A stretch of 59,364 nucleotides of DNA from contig CAZOJJ010000016.1 in assembly GCA_964580105.1 (NCBI GenBank), forward strand, positions 1 to 59,364, written 5' to 3'. The stretch is from CAZOJJ01 sp964580105. GTDB taxonomy: Bacteria > Bacteroidota > Rhodothermia > Rhodothermales > Rubricoccaceae. Shown here piece by piece: positions 36,437 to 44,836 of the stretch. Below the pieces are notes generated by a model. The model ran no database searches. It was not told the DNA's origin and worked only from the letters and a program-made list of their open reading frames with translations. A program made the translations under genes and the position numbers. The first letter of the stretch is position 1. Each line of letters starts with the position of its first letter.

Positions 36437-38179
36437 TCAATACTTGCGTTCTTTCGGCTGGAAGCGGGTGATGACGACGTCCTTCTCGCCGAGTTCGTAG
36501 CCGCCCTGGCCGTCGGCGAAGAAGAGGGTGTGCTTGAGCCAGTTGGCGTCGTCGCGGTTGGGGTAGTCCTCGCGGGAGTGGGCGCCGCGGCTCTCGGTGC
36601 GGCGGCGGGCGCCGGCGGCGATGGCGAGGGCGTAGTCCGTCATGAACCCGATCTCGACGGCGTCCATGAGGTCGGTGTTGAACCGCTTCCCCTTGTCCTC
36701 GACGACGACGTTGCGGCTGCGCGCGCGGATCGCCGCGAGGTCGTCCAGGGCCTCGGCGAGGGTCTCCTCGTTGCGGAAGACGGAGACGTTCTTCATCATC
36801 GTCTCCTGGAGGTCGTTCCGCACGGCGACGGCCTTCTCGCCCTCGGTGCGGCTGAGGAGGGCGTCGAGCATCTCGCGCGTGCGTTTTTCCGGGTCTTCCG
36901 GCAGCGGGAGGCGCGCCTTGTAGTCCTCGCGCACGGCGCGCGCCATCTCGATGCCGGCGCGGCGGCCGAAGACGACGAGGTCGAGCAGCGAGTTCGTCCC
37001 GAGGCGGTTGGCGCCGTGGACGGAGACGCAGGCGCACTCGCCGGCGGCGTAGAAGCCGGGCACGACGTCGGCGCGGTCGGCGCTGCGGACGACCTGGCCG
37101 TCGGCGTTGGTGGGGATGCCGCCCATCGCGTAGTGGCACGTCGGCGCGATGGGGATCGGCTGCTTGACGGGGTCGATGCCGAGGTAGACGCGGGAGAAGG
37201 TGGAGATCTCGGGCAGCTTGTGCTCCAGCACGTCCTTGCCGACGTGCGTCATGTCGAGGTGGACGTAGTCCTTGCCGTTGATGCCGCGGCCCTCGCGGAT
37301 CTCCTTGTAGATGCACTGCGAGACCATGTCGCGCGGGGCGAGGTCTTTCACGGTCGGCGCGTAGCGCTCCATGAAGCGCTCGCCCTCGGCGTTCCGCAGG
37401 ATGCCGCCTTCGCCGCGTGCGCCCTCGGTGATGAGGATGCCGAGGCGGTAGAGGCCGGTCGGGTGGAACTGCACGAACTCCATGTCCTGGAGCGGGATGC
37501 CCGCGCGGAGCGCGATGGCGAGGCCGTCGCCGGTGCCGGCATGGGCGTTGGAGGTCGTCTTGTAAGCACGGCCGTAGCCGCCGGTGGCGAAGCAGACGGC
37601 CTTGGCGTGGAAGGTGTGGACCTCGCCGGTGAGGATCTCGTAGGCCACGACCCCGTTGCACGCGCCGTCCGGCGTCATGAGCAGGTCGAGCACCTGGAAC
37701 TCGTCGTAGAAGCGGACCTGCTTCTTGACGTTCTGCTCGTAGAGCGTGTGGAGGATCATGTGGCCGGTGCGGTCGGCCGCGTAGCAGGCGCGGCGGACGG
37801 GCGCCTCGCCGTAGTTGCGCGTGTGCCCGCCGAACCGGCGCTGCGCGATCTTGCCCTCCTTGGTGCGGCTGAACGGGACGCCGTAGTGCTCGAGCTCGAT
37901 GATCGTCCGCGGGGCGTCCTTGCACATCGTCTCGATGGCGTCCTGGTCGCCGAGGTAGTCGGAGCCCTTCGTGGTGTCGAAGGCGTGCCAGAGCCAGTGG
38001 TCCTCCTCCTCGTTGCCGAGGGCGGCGCCGATGCCGCCCTGGGCGGCGCCGGTGTGGCTGCGGAGCGGGTGGAGCTTGGAGACGACGGCCACGTCCACCC
38101 CGCCCTCGGCGGCGTAGAGCGCGGCCATCAGGCCGGCCCCGCCGGCTCCGACGATGACGACGTCGTGGGTGAAGGTCAT
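36437..38179 (-). CDS. sdhA: Succinate dehydrogenase flavoprotein subunit
   Basis: SdhA oxidises succinate to fumarate. It has 580 residues with the FAD Rossmann motif VIVGAGGAGLMAALYAA, the flavin-linked His in LRSHTGAAQGGIGAALGN, the active-site segment EFVQFHPTGLY...TEGARGEGG, and HGANRLGTNSLLDLVVFGR. The first 20 bases of the gene are tandemly duplicated upstream (38181-38200). The downstream copy is in frame and is taken as the start. Confidence 0.97.
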   Translation of the reverse strand: MTFTHDVVIVGAGGAGLMAALYAAEGGVDVAVVSKLHPLRSHTGAAQGGIGAALGNEEEDHWLWHAFDTTKGSDYLGDQDAIETMCKDAPRTIIELEHYGVPFSRTKEGKIAQRRFGGHTRNYGEAPVRRACYAADRTGHMILHTLYEQNVKKQVRFYDEFQVLDLLMTPDGACNGVVAYEILTGEVHTFHAKAVCFATGGYGRAYKTTSNAHAGTGDGLAIALRAGIPLQDMEFVQFHPTGLYRLGILITEGARGEGGILRNAEGERFMERYAPTVKDLAPRDMVSQCIYKEIREGRGINGKDYVHLDMTHVGKDVLEHKLPEISTFSRVYLGIDPVKQPIPIAPTCHYAMGGIPTNADGQVVRSADRADVVPGFYAAGECACVSVHGANRLGTNSLLDLVVFGRRAGIEMARAVREDYKARLPLPEDPEKRTREMLDALLSRTEGEKAVAVRNDLQETMMKNVSVFRNEETLAEALDDLAAIRARSRNVVVEDKGKRFNTDLMDAVEIGFMTDYALAIAAGARRRTESRGAHSREDYPNRDDANWLKHTLFFADGQGGYELGEKDVVITRFQPKERKY

Positions 38180-38200
38180 ACGTCGTGGGTGAAGGTCATG
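38161..38200. repeat. 20-bp tandem duplication of the sdhA start
   Basis: cgtcgtgggtgaaggtcata (38161-38180) is repeated at 38181-38200 with one mismatch at the last base. This creates a second ATG with the same following codons, but out of frame with sdhA because 20 is not a multiple of three. Ribosomes starting there would make a short abortive peptide. Confidence 0.95.
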
Positions 38201-38220
38201 GGGATGAGGTTCAGGGCTCA

Positions 38221-38262
38221 GGGCTCACGGTTCAGGGTGCCGTCACCCTGAACCGTGAGCCC
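38221..38262. terminator. 19-bp perfect hairpin inside the sdh operon
   Basis: gggctcacggttcagggtg (38221-38239) and its exact complement (38244-38262) enclose a four-base loop. The words gggctca and ggttcagg are repeated just outside the stem (38209-38226). It lies between sdhD and sdhA with no T-run, and may act as a processing or partial termination site. Confidence 0.8.
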
Positions 38263-38273
38263 CGAACCCGCTG

Positions 38274-38828
38274 CTACACGTTGAGTCCGGCGACGATGAC
38301 GGAGTAGGCGCCGACCACGAAGAGCACCAGCGCCACCGTCCACGAAAGGGCCACGGCCCCGACGCGGACGAGGTCGTTGCGGATGTAGTCGGTGAGCACG
38401 TTGTTGAGGCCGTAGAAGCCGTGGTGGAGGGCGAAGAGGAGGAAGAGCAGGTTGAAGCCCTTCCAGAGCACAGCGTAGACGGGGTCGCCGAGGCGGAGCA
38501 GGAGCACGTCGTGCGGCGTGGCCGTGGCGACGGGCTGGGCGGCCGCCCGCGCGGCGTCCACCGGGACGACCGGCTGGGGCGGCGACTCCTGTTCCTTTTC
38601 GTAGCGCTTCCGGACGGCCTCGTTGGCCTCGTCGCTGTACTCGGGCAGCGCGCCCTGCGCCGCCTGCTCGCTCGTGATCACCGAGTGGGACACGCTCCGC
38701 GTGGTGCGGTCGAAGTGCTGCACCCAGAAGTGCGTGATCAGCAGGAAGATCAGGAACGTGCCCGTGATGCGGTGCGCGAACCACTGGAACGCGCTCGACC
38801 GGGCGGTCTGGCCGTATTTCTTAGACAT
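38274..38828 (-). CDS. sdhD: Succinate dehydrogenase membrane anchor (SdhD-like) with a hydrophilic insertion
   Basis: The protein has the anchor pattern FQWFAHRITGTFLIFLLITHFWVQHF (with a heme-ligand candidate His), then FNLLFLLFALHHGFYGLNNVLTDYI and a final helix. It has 184 residues rather than the usual 115-130. The extra part (about residues 47-108) is charged and Pro/Ala-rich and lies between helices 1 and 2. With sdhC it anchors SdhAB and binds quinone and heme. Confidence 0.85.
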   Translation of the reverse strand: MSKKYGQTARSSAFQWFAHRITGTFLIFLLITHFWVQHFDRTTRSVSHSVITSEQAAQGALPEYSDEANEAVRKRYEKEQESPPQPVVPVDAARAAAQPVATATPHDVLLLRLGDPVYAVLWKGFNLLFLLFALHHGFYGLNNVLTDYIRNDLVRVGAVALSWTVALVLFVVGAYSVIVAGLNV

Positions 38829-38835
38829 GAGGTTG

Positions 38836-38896
38836 GTGCGTGTCTCGTATTGCGTATCGCGTGGAGGGGCCTCTCGTACGCACTACGCAACACGCA
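38836..38896. repeat. Junction hairpin of tgcgta-type words between sdhC and sdhD
   Basis: tgcgtgt (38837-38843) pairs with acacgca (38890-38896), ttgcgta (38850-38856) with tacgcaa (38884-38890), and gagg with cctc at the tip. The whole spacer is one hairpin built of repeated words. The words differ from those of the other junctions. Confidence 0.7.
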
Positions 38897-39295
38897 TTAG
38901 CTCCCGAAGTACGCGACGAGGGCGGCGATGCTGGGGTACCCGCCGACGACGAACAGCACGACCGCCACGGCCCCCAGCGTCCAGAACAGCCGCTTCTGGT
39001 TCGGGCTCCACCCGAGGAAGTCGATCAGCACGATGCGGAGCCCGTTGAGGGCGTGGTAGATCACGGCCCCGAGGAGGAGGAACTCGCCGAGCTTGAAGAT
39101 GGGCGCGTGGTAGCTCGCGATCAGCGCGTTGTACGCGTCCGGGTTCGTCATCGACTTGAGCCCCCAGACGTGGAGCACGAGGTAGCCGATGAGGGCGAGG
39201 CCGGTGAACCGGTGGAGCATCCACGCGAACATCCCGGTCCGGACCTTGTAGCGCGTGACGGGCTGCGGCGGGGCTTCGTGAACGGTCGTAGCCAT
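38897..39295 (-). CDS. sdhC: Succinate dehydrogenase cytochrome b556 subunit
   Basis: The 132-residue protein has the family pattern: TGMFAWMLHRFTGLALIGYLVLHVW with the Ser/His-Arg region and heme His, then YHALNGLRIVLIDF, and a third helix. ATG 39295 starts MATTVHEAPPQPVTRYK. It is the first gene of the sdh operon. GTTACCTTCC on the minus strand near 39418-39409 may be its promoter -7 region. Confidence 0.93.
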   Translation of the reverse strand: MATTVHEAPPQPVTRYKVRTGMFAWMLHRFTGLALIGYLVLHVWGLKSMTNPDAYNALIASYHAPIFKLGEFLLLGAVIYHALNGLRIVLIDFLGWSPNQKRLFWTLGAVAVVLFVVGGYPSIAALVAYFGS

Positions 39296-39463
39296 GAGGC
39301 AGAGGGGCAAGCGGGGAAACCGGGCAGCGCGGCGGAAGCTACCGCCCGGCCTCGGTGCGGTTTCGGAAGGGGCCGGCGGCGGCGGCGAACGGCGCACGCG
39401 CATCCGCCGGAAGGTAACGACGCCGCCCGCACGGCGCATCCCGCCCACCCTCCGGAAAACGAC

Positions 39464-39492
39464 GCGGGGGCGGCCGATCGAGCCGCCCCCGC
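39464..39492 (-). terminator. Terminator of the citrate synthase gene
   Basis: gcgggggcggc and gccgcccccgc form a perfect 11-bp stem with a seven-base loop, followed in the minus direction by gtcgtttt. It separates gltA from the sdh operon. Confidence 0.85.
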
Positions 39493-39511
39493 TCCGGGTC
39501 GTCGGGTAGCG

Positions 39512-39537
39512 CCGCGCTACCGTTCCGCGCTACCACC
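39512..39537. repeat. 13-bp tandem duplication of the citrate synthase stop
   Basis: ccgcgctacc occurs at 39512-39521 and 39525-39534. The second copy contains the stop codon (cta, 39530-39532). ggtagcg at 39505-39511 pairs with the first copy. Confidence 0.85.
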
Positions 39538-40705
39538 GGCGTTCCGCGATGGGCGTCACCCGCTTGCCGCGCGGGCCGACGTAGCCGGCGCGCGGGCGGA
39601 TGAGCCGGTTGTCGGCCCACTGCTCCAAGAGGTGCGCCGTCCAGCCGGTCATCCGGCTGATGGCGAAGATCGGCGTGTAGAGGTCGCGTTCGATGCCGAG
39701 GAGGTAGTAGACCGAGGCCGAGTAGAAGTCGACGTTGGCTTCGAGGCCCTTCTGCTCCTTGACGTAGAGGCGGATGGCGTCCGACATCTCCAGCCACTTC
39801 CGCTCGCCCTTCTCCTCGGAGAGCCCTTCGAGCATGTCGCGCAGGATGGTGGCGCGGGGGTCGAGCGCGCGGTAGACGCGGTGCCCGATGCCCATGATCT
39901 TCTCCTTGTTCGCGAGCTTCTCTTCGACGTACGCCTTCGGGTCCATCCCGCGCTCGTCGATCTCGAGAAGCATCCCCATCACCTCGATGTTGGCGCCGCC
40001 GTGGAGCGGGCCCTTGAGCGCGCCCATCGCCCCGCTGATGGCGGAGTAGATGTCCGCAAGCGTGGCGCCGATGACGCGGGCGGCGAAGGTGGAGGCGTTG
40101 AGGCCGTGCTCGGCGTGGAGCACGAGTGCGGCGTCCATGATCTTCTCGGCCTCGGGGCCGGGCTCCTCGCCGTTGAGCATGTAGAGGAAGTCGAACGCCG
40201 TCGAGCCCTCCTGCATCGGGGCCACCGGGTCCTTCCCCTTGCGGATGCGGTCGAAGGCGGCCACAAGCGTGGGCAGCTTGGCCGTGAGGCGGATCGCCTT
40301 GCGGACGTTGGCCTCGCGGCTCATGTCCTCGGCCTCGTCGTCGTAGAGGGCGAGCATCGAGAGCGCCGTGCGGAGGGCGGCCATCGGGTTGGCGTCCTTC
40401 GGCGTGTGGTGCCGGAGGTGGTCGATCACGTCCGGGTGGACGGGCCGGGCCTCGCGGAGACGGTCGTTGAGGTCGTCGAGCTCGGCCTGCGTGGGGAGCT
40501 CGCCGAACCACAGGAGGTGGGCCACCTCCTCGAAGGTGGCGTTGCGCGCGAGGTCGTCGATCTCGTAGCCGCGGTAGATGAGCTCGCCGGCCTGCCCGTC
40601 GATGTAGGACAGCTCGGTGTCGAGGGCGGTGACGCCTTCGAGGCCCTTGGCCTTGACCGGGGCGGCGCCGTTGTCGGCAGCGGGCGGGGAAGCGGGGGTC
40701 GTCAT
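39530..40705 (-). CDS. gltA: Citrate synthase
   Basis: The enzyme condenses acetyl-CoA and oxaloacetate. The 391-residue frame has catalytic His in GALKGPLHGGAN and in IMGIGHRVYR, and Asp in NVDFYSASVYYLLG. The N-terminal part (LEGVTALDTELSYIDGQAGELIYRGYEI) is of the short type shared with 2-methylcitrate synthases; the presence of sdh and 2-oxoglutarate dehydrogenase genes supports a TCA role. ATG 40705 was chosen; frames extending through the N gap are spacer. Confidence 0.93.
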   Translation of the reverse strand: MTTPASPPAADNGAAPVKAKGLEGVTALDTELSYIDGQAGELIYRGYEIDDLARNATFEEVAHLLWFGELPTQAELDDLNDRLREARPVHPDVIDHLRHHTPKDANPMAALRTALSMLALYDDEAEDMSREANVRKAIRLTAKLPTLVAAFDRIRKGKDPVAPMQEGSTAFDFLYMLNGEEPGPEAEKIMDAALVLHAEHGLNASTFAARVIGATLADIYSAISGAMGALKGPLHGGANIEVMGMLLEIDERGMDPKAYVEEKLANKEKIMGIGHRVYRALDPRATILRDMLEGLSEEKGERKWLEMSDAIRLYVKEQKGLEANVDFYSASVYYLLGIERDLYTPIFAISRMTGWTAHLLEQWADNRLIRPRAGYVGPRGKRVTPIAERRW

Positions 40706-40860
40706 GATCGGGAATGCAGAGAGGGTAGGGGGCGCGGGCTCGCGGTGACGGCGTGCGCAGCCGGGGGGACACCGGGAATAGTACCCTATCAACCCGGCGC
40801 CCGGAGCGGGGTTCAGCGGTATTTCGTGCGAAACGTGCGAAGCCGACGCCCGCTCGGCCG

Positions 40861-41026
40861 CCCTTTGGGGACCCTTTGGGGACCCTTTGGGGANNNNNNN
40901 NNNNNNNNNNNNNNNNNNNNNNNNNNNNNNNNNNNNNNNNNNNNNNNNNNNNNNNNNNNNNNNNNNNNNNNNNNNNNNNNNNNNNNNNNNNNNCCCTTTG
41001 GGGACCCTTTGGGGACCCTTTGGGGA
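40861..41026. repeat. 11-bp tandem repeat (ccctttgggga) flanking a 100-N gap, intergenic
   Basis: Three exact units precede the gap (40861-40893) and three follow (40994-41026). Each unit is nearly self-complementary (ccctttgggg), so it could also form hairpins. It lies in the 815-bp divergent spacer between gltA and the RNase gene. Confidence 0.93.
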
Positions 41027-41520
41027 AACGCGTGGGCCTCCGGCGACGTAGGCGCCCGCACGGCCCGTACGGCGCATTGCCGACGGCCGGGTCCGTGCGT
41101 AGCTTCGCGCTTGTCCCGACGCATTTTAATGGCACGACGCCCGGCGCCTGCTCTGGCCGGGCCGCCGCGGCGGCTCCCCCGAGTCGGACGCCGCTGCGCC
41201 TCAGGACCTCCCTCTTATTCGGCGACGACCACGGCCTCCGGGCCGCTCGCCTCCCGCTTTCGCTCCCCTTCCGGCGCCCGCCTGGCGCGGCCGGTTCTCG
41301 GAGCCCCGTTTGGCCACCATGGCCCTCGTTTCGTTTCTCGTCCGCGTGCTGGCCCGCTGGGCCGCCGCCGTTCCCGCCGGTTGGCTGAACGGGGCGCACC
41401 CCACCATGCCGCCGCCTGTCGCTGCCCCGGCCACACCCGTTGCCTCGGCCCGCCCGCTCCGGATTCACCGGACTCGGCGCGGGGCTGGAACCCGTGCGCC
41501 GGCGCCCCCCACCCCTTCAC
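41027..41520 (+). promoter_or_regulatory. Long leader region of the RNase E/G gene
   Basis: No convincing gene is seen. A small AT-rich patch (gcattttaatggc near 41121-41133) may be the promoter core. If so, the message has a leader of about 390 bases with several GC-rich inverted words. RNase E of E. coli regulates itself through a long leader, so a similar control is possible here. Confidence 0.35.
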
Positions 41521-44463
41521 ATGAAGAAAGAAATCGTCATCAACGCGAGCAAGGACCGCTCGCGCATCGCCATCGTGGAGGATGGCGAGCTGGTAGAGCT
41601 CTACGTCGAGCATCCGGATAACGTCCGCACGCTGGGCAACATCTACCTCGCCCGCATCCGCAAGATCATGCCCGGCATCCGGGCCGCCTTCGTCGACATC
41701 GGCCAGAAGCAGGACGCGTTCCTCCACTTCTCCGACCTGACCGACAACCTCCCGGCCCTGCTCGCCCTCGCCGGCGAGAAGATCCCCGGCGTCGAGGCCC
41801 TCCCGCTCTCGCACGCGCCCCAGAAGCGCGTCGCCGACGACGAGAGCGAGCCCGCCATCGAGGAGAAGCTCGACTTCGACACGCCCGACGGCGAAGGCGA
41901 CAAGGAGGAAGCCTCGCCCAACCGCAACCGCCGCAGCCGGAGTGGACGCTCGAACCGCCGCAGCCGGGGCGGGCGCCGCCGGAGCGGGCGCCGCGAGGAG
42001 GAAGAAGAGCAGGAGGAGGCCGGCGAAGGCCGCCGCTCCTCGCCCTTCGTCATCGACCTGACGCTGAAGACGGGGAAGGTGGAGCCTCAGCCCGCCGGCC
42101 GCCGTCGTGCGCCCTCCAAGCCCGAGGCGGACGCCTCCGAGGCCGAGCCGAAGGCCGAGCCNNNNNNNNNNNNNNNNNNNNNNNNNNNNNNNNNNNNNNN
42201 NNNNNNNNNNNNNNNNNNNNNNNNNNNNNNNNNNNNNNNNNNNNNNNNNNNNNNNNNNNNNAAGGCCGAGCCAAAGGCCGAGCCAAAGGAGAAGCCCGCC
42301 CGCCGCACCGCGCGCCGCAAAGCCGACGTTCCCCCGCAGGAGGGACCGGACGCCGACGCCCCGCCGGCCGAACCGGCAGAGACGCCCGTATCCTCCGGCG
42401 ACGGCGCCACCGAGGCGGCCGATGCGCCCGCCTCGCGCGGGCGCCGGACGACGCGCAAAGCCGCGCCCAGGCCGGACGCCGCGCCCGAAGCGAAGCCGGA
42501 AGCCCCGGCCGAGCCGTCCCCGGACGACGCCGAGCCCGCGGCCTCGAAGACGGCCCCCACGCAGGGCGACGACGCGCAAGACGGCGAGGAGGACGAGGGC
42601 GCGGGCCGCTCGTCGGAAGGGCGCCGCCGCCGGGGGCGCCGCGGACGCCGGGGCGGACGCCGCCGTCGGGGCCGCCGGAGTGACGACGCCCAGACCCAGG
42701 ACGAAACCAAAACCGGGGAAGCCGGAGAATCCAAGCCGGAGGGAGAATCCAGGCAGGACGACGTGGCCGCCGAGCCCCAGGCCCAGACCGAACGCTCATC
42801 GCGCGGACGCGGACGCCGCGCGGCCGGCCCGGCCGAGGACAGCGCCCAGGCCGACGCAGAGGCGGAGGCCGCCACGGCCGACACGAAGAACGAGGCCGCC
42901 GAAAAACCGTCCCGGCCGTCGAGCGAGCGGGGACGCCGGCGTGCCTCCGAGGAGGCGCCCTCGTCCCGGCGCGGCCGGACCGCCGAGCCGTCCGAGAAGA
43001 CCGGCGATGCGGCCGAGAAACCAGGCCGCACGCGTAGCCGGGGCGACCGCAGCGCGAGCAAACCGGAACCCGCCAGACAGACGGCGAAACCGTCGGTGGC
43101 CGAGGCGCTGGCGGCGGCGGTGACCGACCGGCCGGAGGACTTCCTCCGCCGCGACGGCGTCATCCCGGTCAAGATCACCAAGGAGCCGATCTCGGCGAAG
43201 GGCAGCCGCGTCTCGACCGACATCTCGCTCGCCGGCCGCTTCCTCGTGCTCGTCCCGGCGGCCGACTACGTGGCGGTGTCGAAGAAGATCGAGTCCGCCC
43301 GGGAGCGGCGGCGGCTCAAGACGCTGGCGGCCAGCCTCAAGCCCGAGGGCTGCGGCGTCATCGTCCGCACCGTGGCTGAGGGGCGCGACGCGAAGACGCT
43401 CGACACCGACCTCCGCCTGCTCGTTGACAAGTGGCGGAAGATCGAGGCGCAGATCCGGGCGAAGCCGACCCCGCCGGTGCTGCTCTACGAGGACGTCAAC
43501 ATGGTGTCCTCCATCATCCGCGACCTCTTCACGGAGGACTACGACCGCATCCTGATTGACGACCCGAAGCTGCACAAGAACGTGAAGGCGTACGTGCAGG
43601 CCGTCGCGCCGCACATGGCCGAGAAGGTGGTGCTCCACCGCTCGAACACGCCGATCTTCCGGGCCGTCGGCATCGAGAAGGCCGTCGAGCAGGTGTTCTC
43701 GGCGCGCGTGCCGCTCCCGTCGGGCGGCTACCTCTTCATCGAGCACACCGAGGCCATGCACGTCATCGACGTCAACTCGGGCCGCGCCGGGCGCGGCAAG
43801 AGCCAGGCCGAGAACCTGCTGGCCGTCAACCTCGAGGCCGCCCGCGAGGTGGCCAAGCAGCTCCGCCTCCGCGACCTAGGCGGCATCATCGTCGTGGACT
43901 TCATCGACATGCGCTCGGAGGCCGACCGGCGGAAGGTCTACAACGAGCTCAAGACCGAGTTCAAGAAGGACCGCGCTGTGACGAAGCTGCTCCCGATGTC
44001 GGACTTCGGCCTCGTCGAGATCACGCGGCAGCGGCTCCGCCCGAGCATCACGGCGCAGGCCACCGTCGCCGAGGAGGCGGCCGAGCGGCTCGACCCGCAG
44101 GCGGCGATGGCCGCCGCCGGCGCCACCGAGATCCCTCAGCCCAACCGCGACTTCGGCCCCGTCACGCTCGACGAGCCCGTCACCACCGACGACGTGGTCG
44201 AGCGGCTCGGCGCGTGGCTCAAGCGCTACCGCGAGGAAGTCCCGGAGAAGTACCGCGACCGCCCCATCGTGGTGCAGGTGCATCCGCTGCTGGCGAGCCA
44301 CCTCCGGCGCGGCTTCCCGAGCCTGCTCACGCGGCTCCGCTTCCGCCACCGTCCGCTCCGCTTCCACCTCGATACCGAGCCCACGCTCCACCCGCTCGAC
44401 TTCGAGGTGCAGGACGAGAAGTCCGGCAAGCCGCTCAAGAGCCAGTACGCCCCTTCGACTTGA
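41521..44463 (+). CDS. RNase E/G with a large disordered insertion in the S1 domain
   Basis: The N-terminus (KKEIVINASKDRSRIAIVED...GNIYLARIRKIMPGIRAAFVDIG) is the RNase E/G S1 region. After about residue 92 the sequence becomes disordered, rich in Arg/Ser/Gly (RSRSGRSNRRSRGGRRRSGR) and in Lys-Ala-Glu-Pro repeats, until about residue 535. The catalytic part then resumes (FLRRDGVIPVKITKEPISAKGSRVS). Metal Asp750 (HVIDVNSGR) and Asp793 (VVDFIDM) keep the spacing of E. coli Asp303/Asp346. The CPxC zinc link expected after RLRPS is absent. Lengths assume a 100-base gap; the frame closes on that assumption. The enzyme starts mRNA decay and processes rRNA. Confidence 0.9.
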   Translation: MKKEIVINASKDRSRIAIVEDGELVELYVEHPDNVRTLGNIYLARIRKIMPGIRAAFVDIGQKQDAFLHFSDLTDNLPALLALAGEKIPGVEALPLSHAPQKRVADDESEPAIEEKLDFDTPDGEGDKEEASPNRNRRSRSGRSNRRSRGGRRRSGRREEEEEQEEAGEGRRSSPFVIDLTLKTGKVEPQPAGRRRAPSKPEADASEAEPKAEXXXXXXXXXXXXXXXXXXXXXXXXXXXXXXXXXXKAEPKAEPKEKPARRTARRKADVPPQEGPDADAPPAEPAETPVSSGDGATEAADAPASRGRRTTRKAAPRPDAAPEAKPEAPAEPSPDDAEPAASKTAPTQGDDAQDGEEDEGAGRSSEGRRRRGRRGRRGGRRRRGRRSDDAQTQDETKTGEAGESKPEGESRQDDVAAEPQAQTERSSRGRGRRAAGPAEDSAQADAEAEAATADTKNEAAEKPSRPSSERGRRRASEEAPSSRRGRTAEPSEKTGDAAEKPGRTRSRGDRSASKPEPARQTAKPSVAEALAAAVTDRPEDFLRRDGVIPVKITKEPISAKGSRVSTDISLAGRFLVLVPAADYVAVSKKIESARERRRLKTLAASLKPEGCGVIVRTVAEGRDAKTLDTDLRLLVDKWRKIEAQIRAKPTPPVLLYEDVNMVSSIIRDLFTEDYDRILIDDPKLHKNVKAYVQAVAPHMAEKVVLHRSNTPIFRAVGIEKAVEQVFSARVPLPSGGYLFIEHTEAMHVIDVNSGRAGRGKSQAENLLAVNLEAAREVAKQLRLRDLGGIIVVDFIDMRSEADRRKVYNELKTEFKKDRAVTKLLPMSDFGLVEITRQRLRPSITAQATVAEEAAERLDPQAAMAAAGATEIPQPNRDFGPVTLDEPVTTDDVVERLGAWLKRYREEVPEKYRDRPIVVQVHPLLASHLRRGFPSLLTRLRFRHRPLRFHLDTEPTLHPLDFEVQDEKSGKPLKSQYAPST
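42142..42285. repeat. 12-bp in-frame repeat (Lys-Ala-Glu-Pro) flanking a 100-N gap in the RNase gene
   Basis: gccgagccgaaggccgagcc precedes the gap and aaggccgagcca follows twice. The unit keeps the frame, so copy number could vary without breaking the protein. Confidence 0.9.
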
Positions 44464-44464
44464 G

Positions 44465-44530
44465 AAAGGGGGAGAGGGGGAGTGGAAGAGAGGGAGAGGC
44501 CCTTCCTCTTCCCCCCTCTCCCATTCCCCC
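44465..44530. repeat. Purine/pyrimidine junction hairpin after the RNase gene
   Basis: A 35-base purine arm (gggggagagggggag...) faces a pyrimidine arm (...cttcccccctctccc...ccccc). The complement of the right arm matches the left arm over about 30 bases with few mismatches. It begins directly after the stop codon and ends 6 bases before the next start. Confidence 0.75.
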
Positions 44531-44536
44531 GCTCCC

Positions 44537-44836
44537 ATGCAGATCGCCGCTCTCGTCAAGGCGCTCGAAGAGGCGCACCGCCAGCTCGGCGTGACGGTGC
44601 GGCGCGAGCGCGGCCCCTTCCGCGGCGACCGCTGCGTGGTGGACGGCGCCGAGGTCGTCGTACTCAACCGGATGCACCCGCCCGAGGCGCACCTGGCCGT
44701 GCTGGCGCGGAGCCTGCGGGCGCTGCCCCACGAGCAGCTCTACCTCCGCCCGTCCGTCCGCGCCGCGCTCGAAGACGCCTGGGTCGCCCAGGACGCGGGG
44801 CAGGACGACGCGGCGAACGCGGACCTCGATGAATAG
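44537..44836 (+). CDS. Small conserved-looking hypothetical protein, 99 residues
   Basis: A helical N-terminus (MQIAALVKALEEAHRQLGV) leads into a short beta part (RGDRCVVDGAEVVVLNRMHPPEAHLAVLARSLR) and a helical, acidic end. No family is named. It overlaps the MBL hydrolase gene by 8 bp, so it is translated in the same operon. The compact fold-like sequence and coupling make it a likely real gene. Confidence 0.65.
   Translation: MQIAALVKALEEAHRQLGVTVRRERGPFRGDRCVVDGAEVVVLNRMHPPEAHLAVLARSLRALPHEQLYLRPSVRAALEDAWVAQDAGQDDAANADLDE

Noticed and set aside
34595..38251. 1218-residue plus-strand open frame across the protease and sdh genes
   Set aside because: It runs antisense through sdhB and sdhA and out of frame through the protease; no motif.
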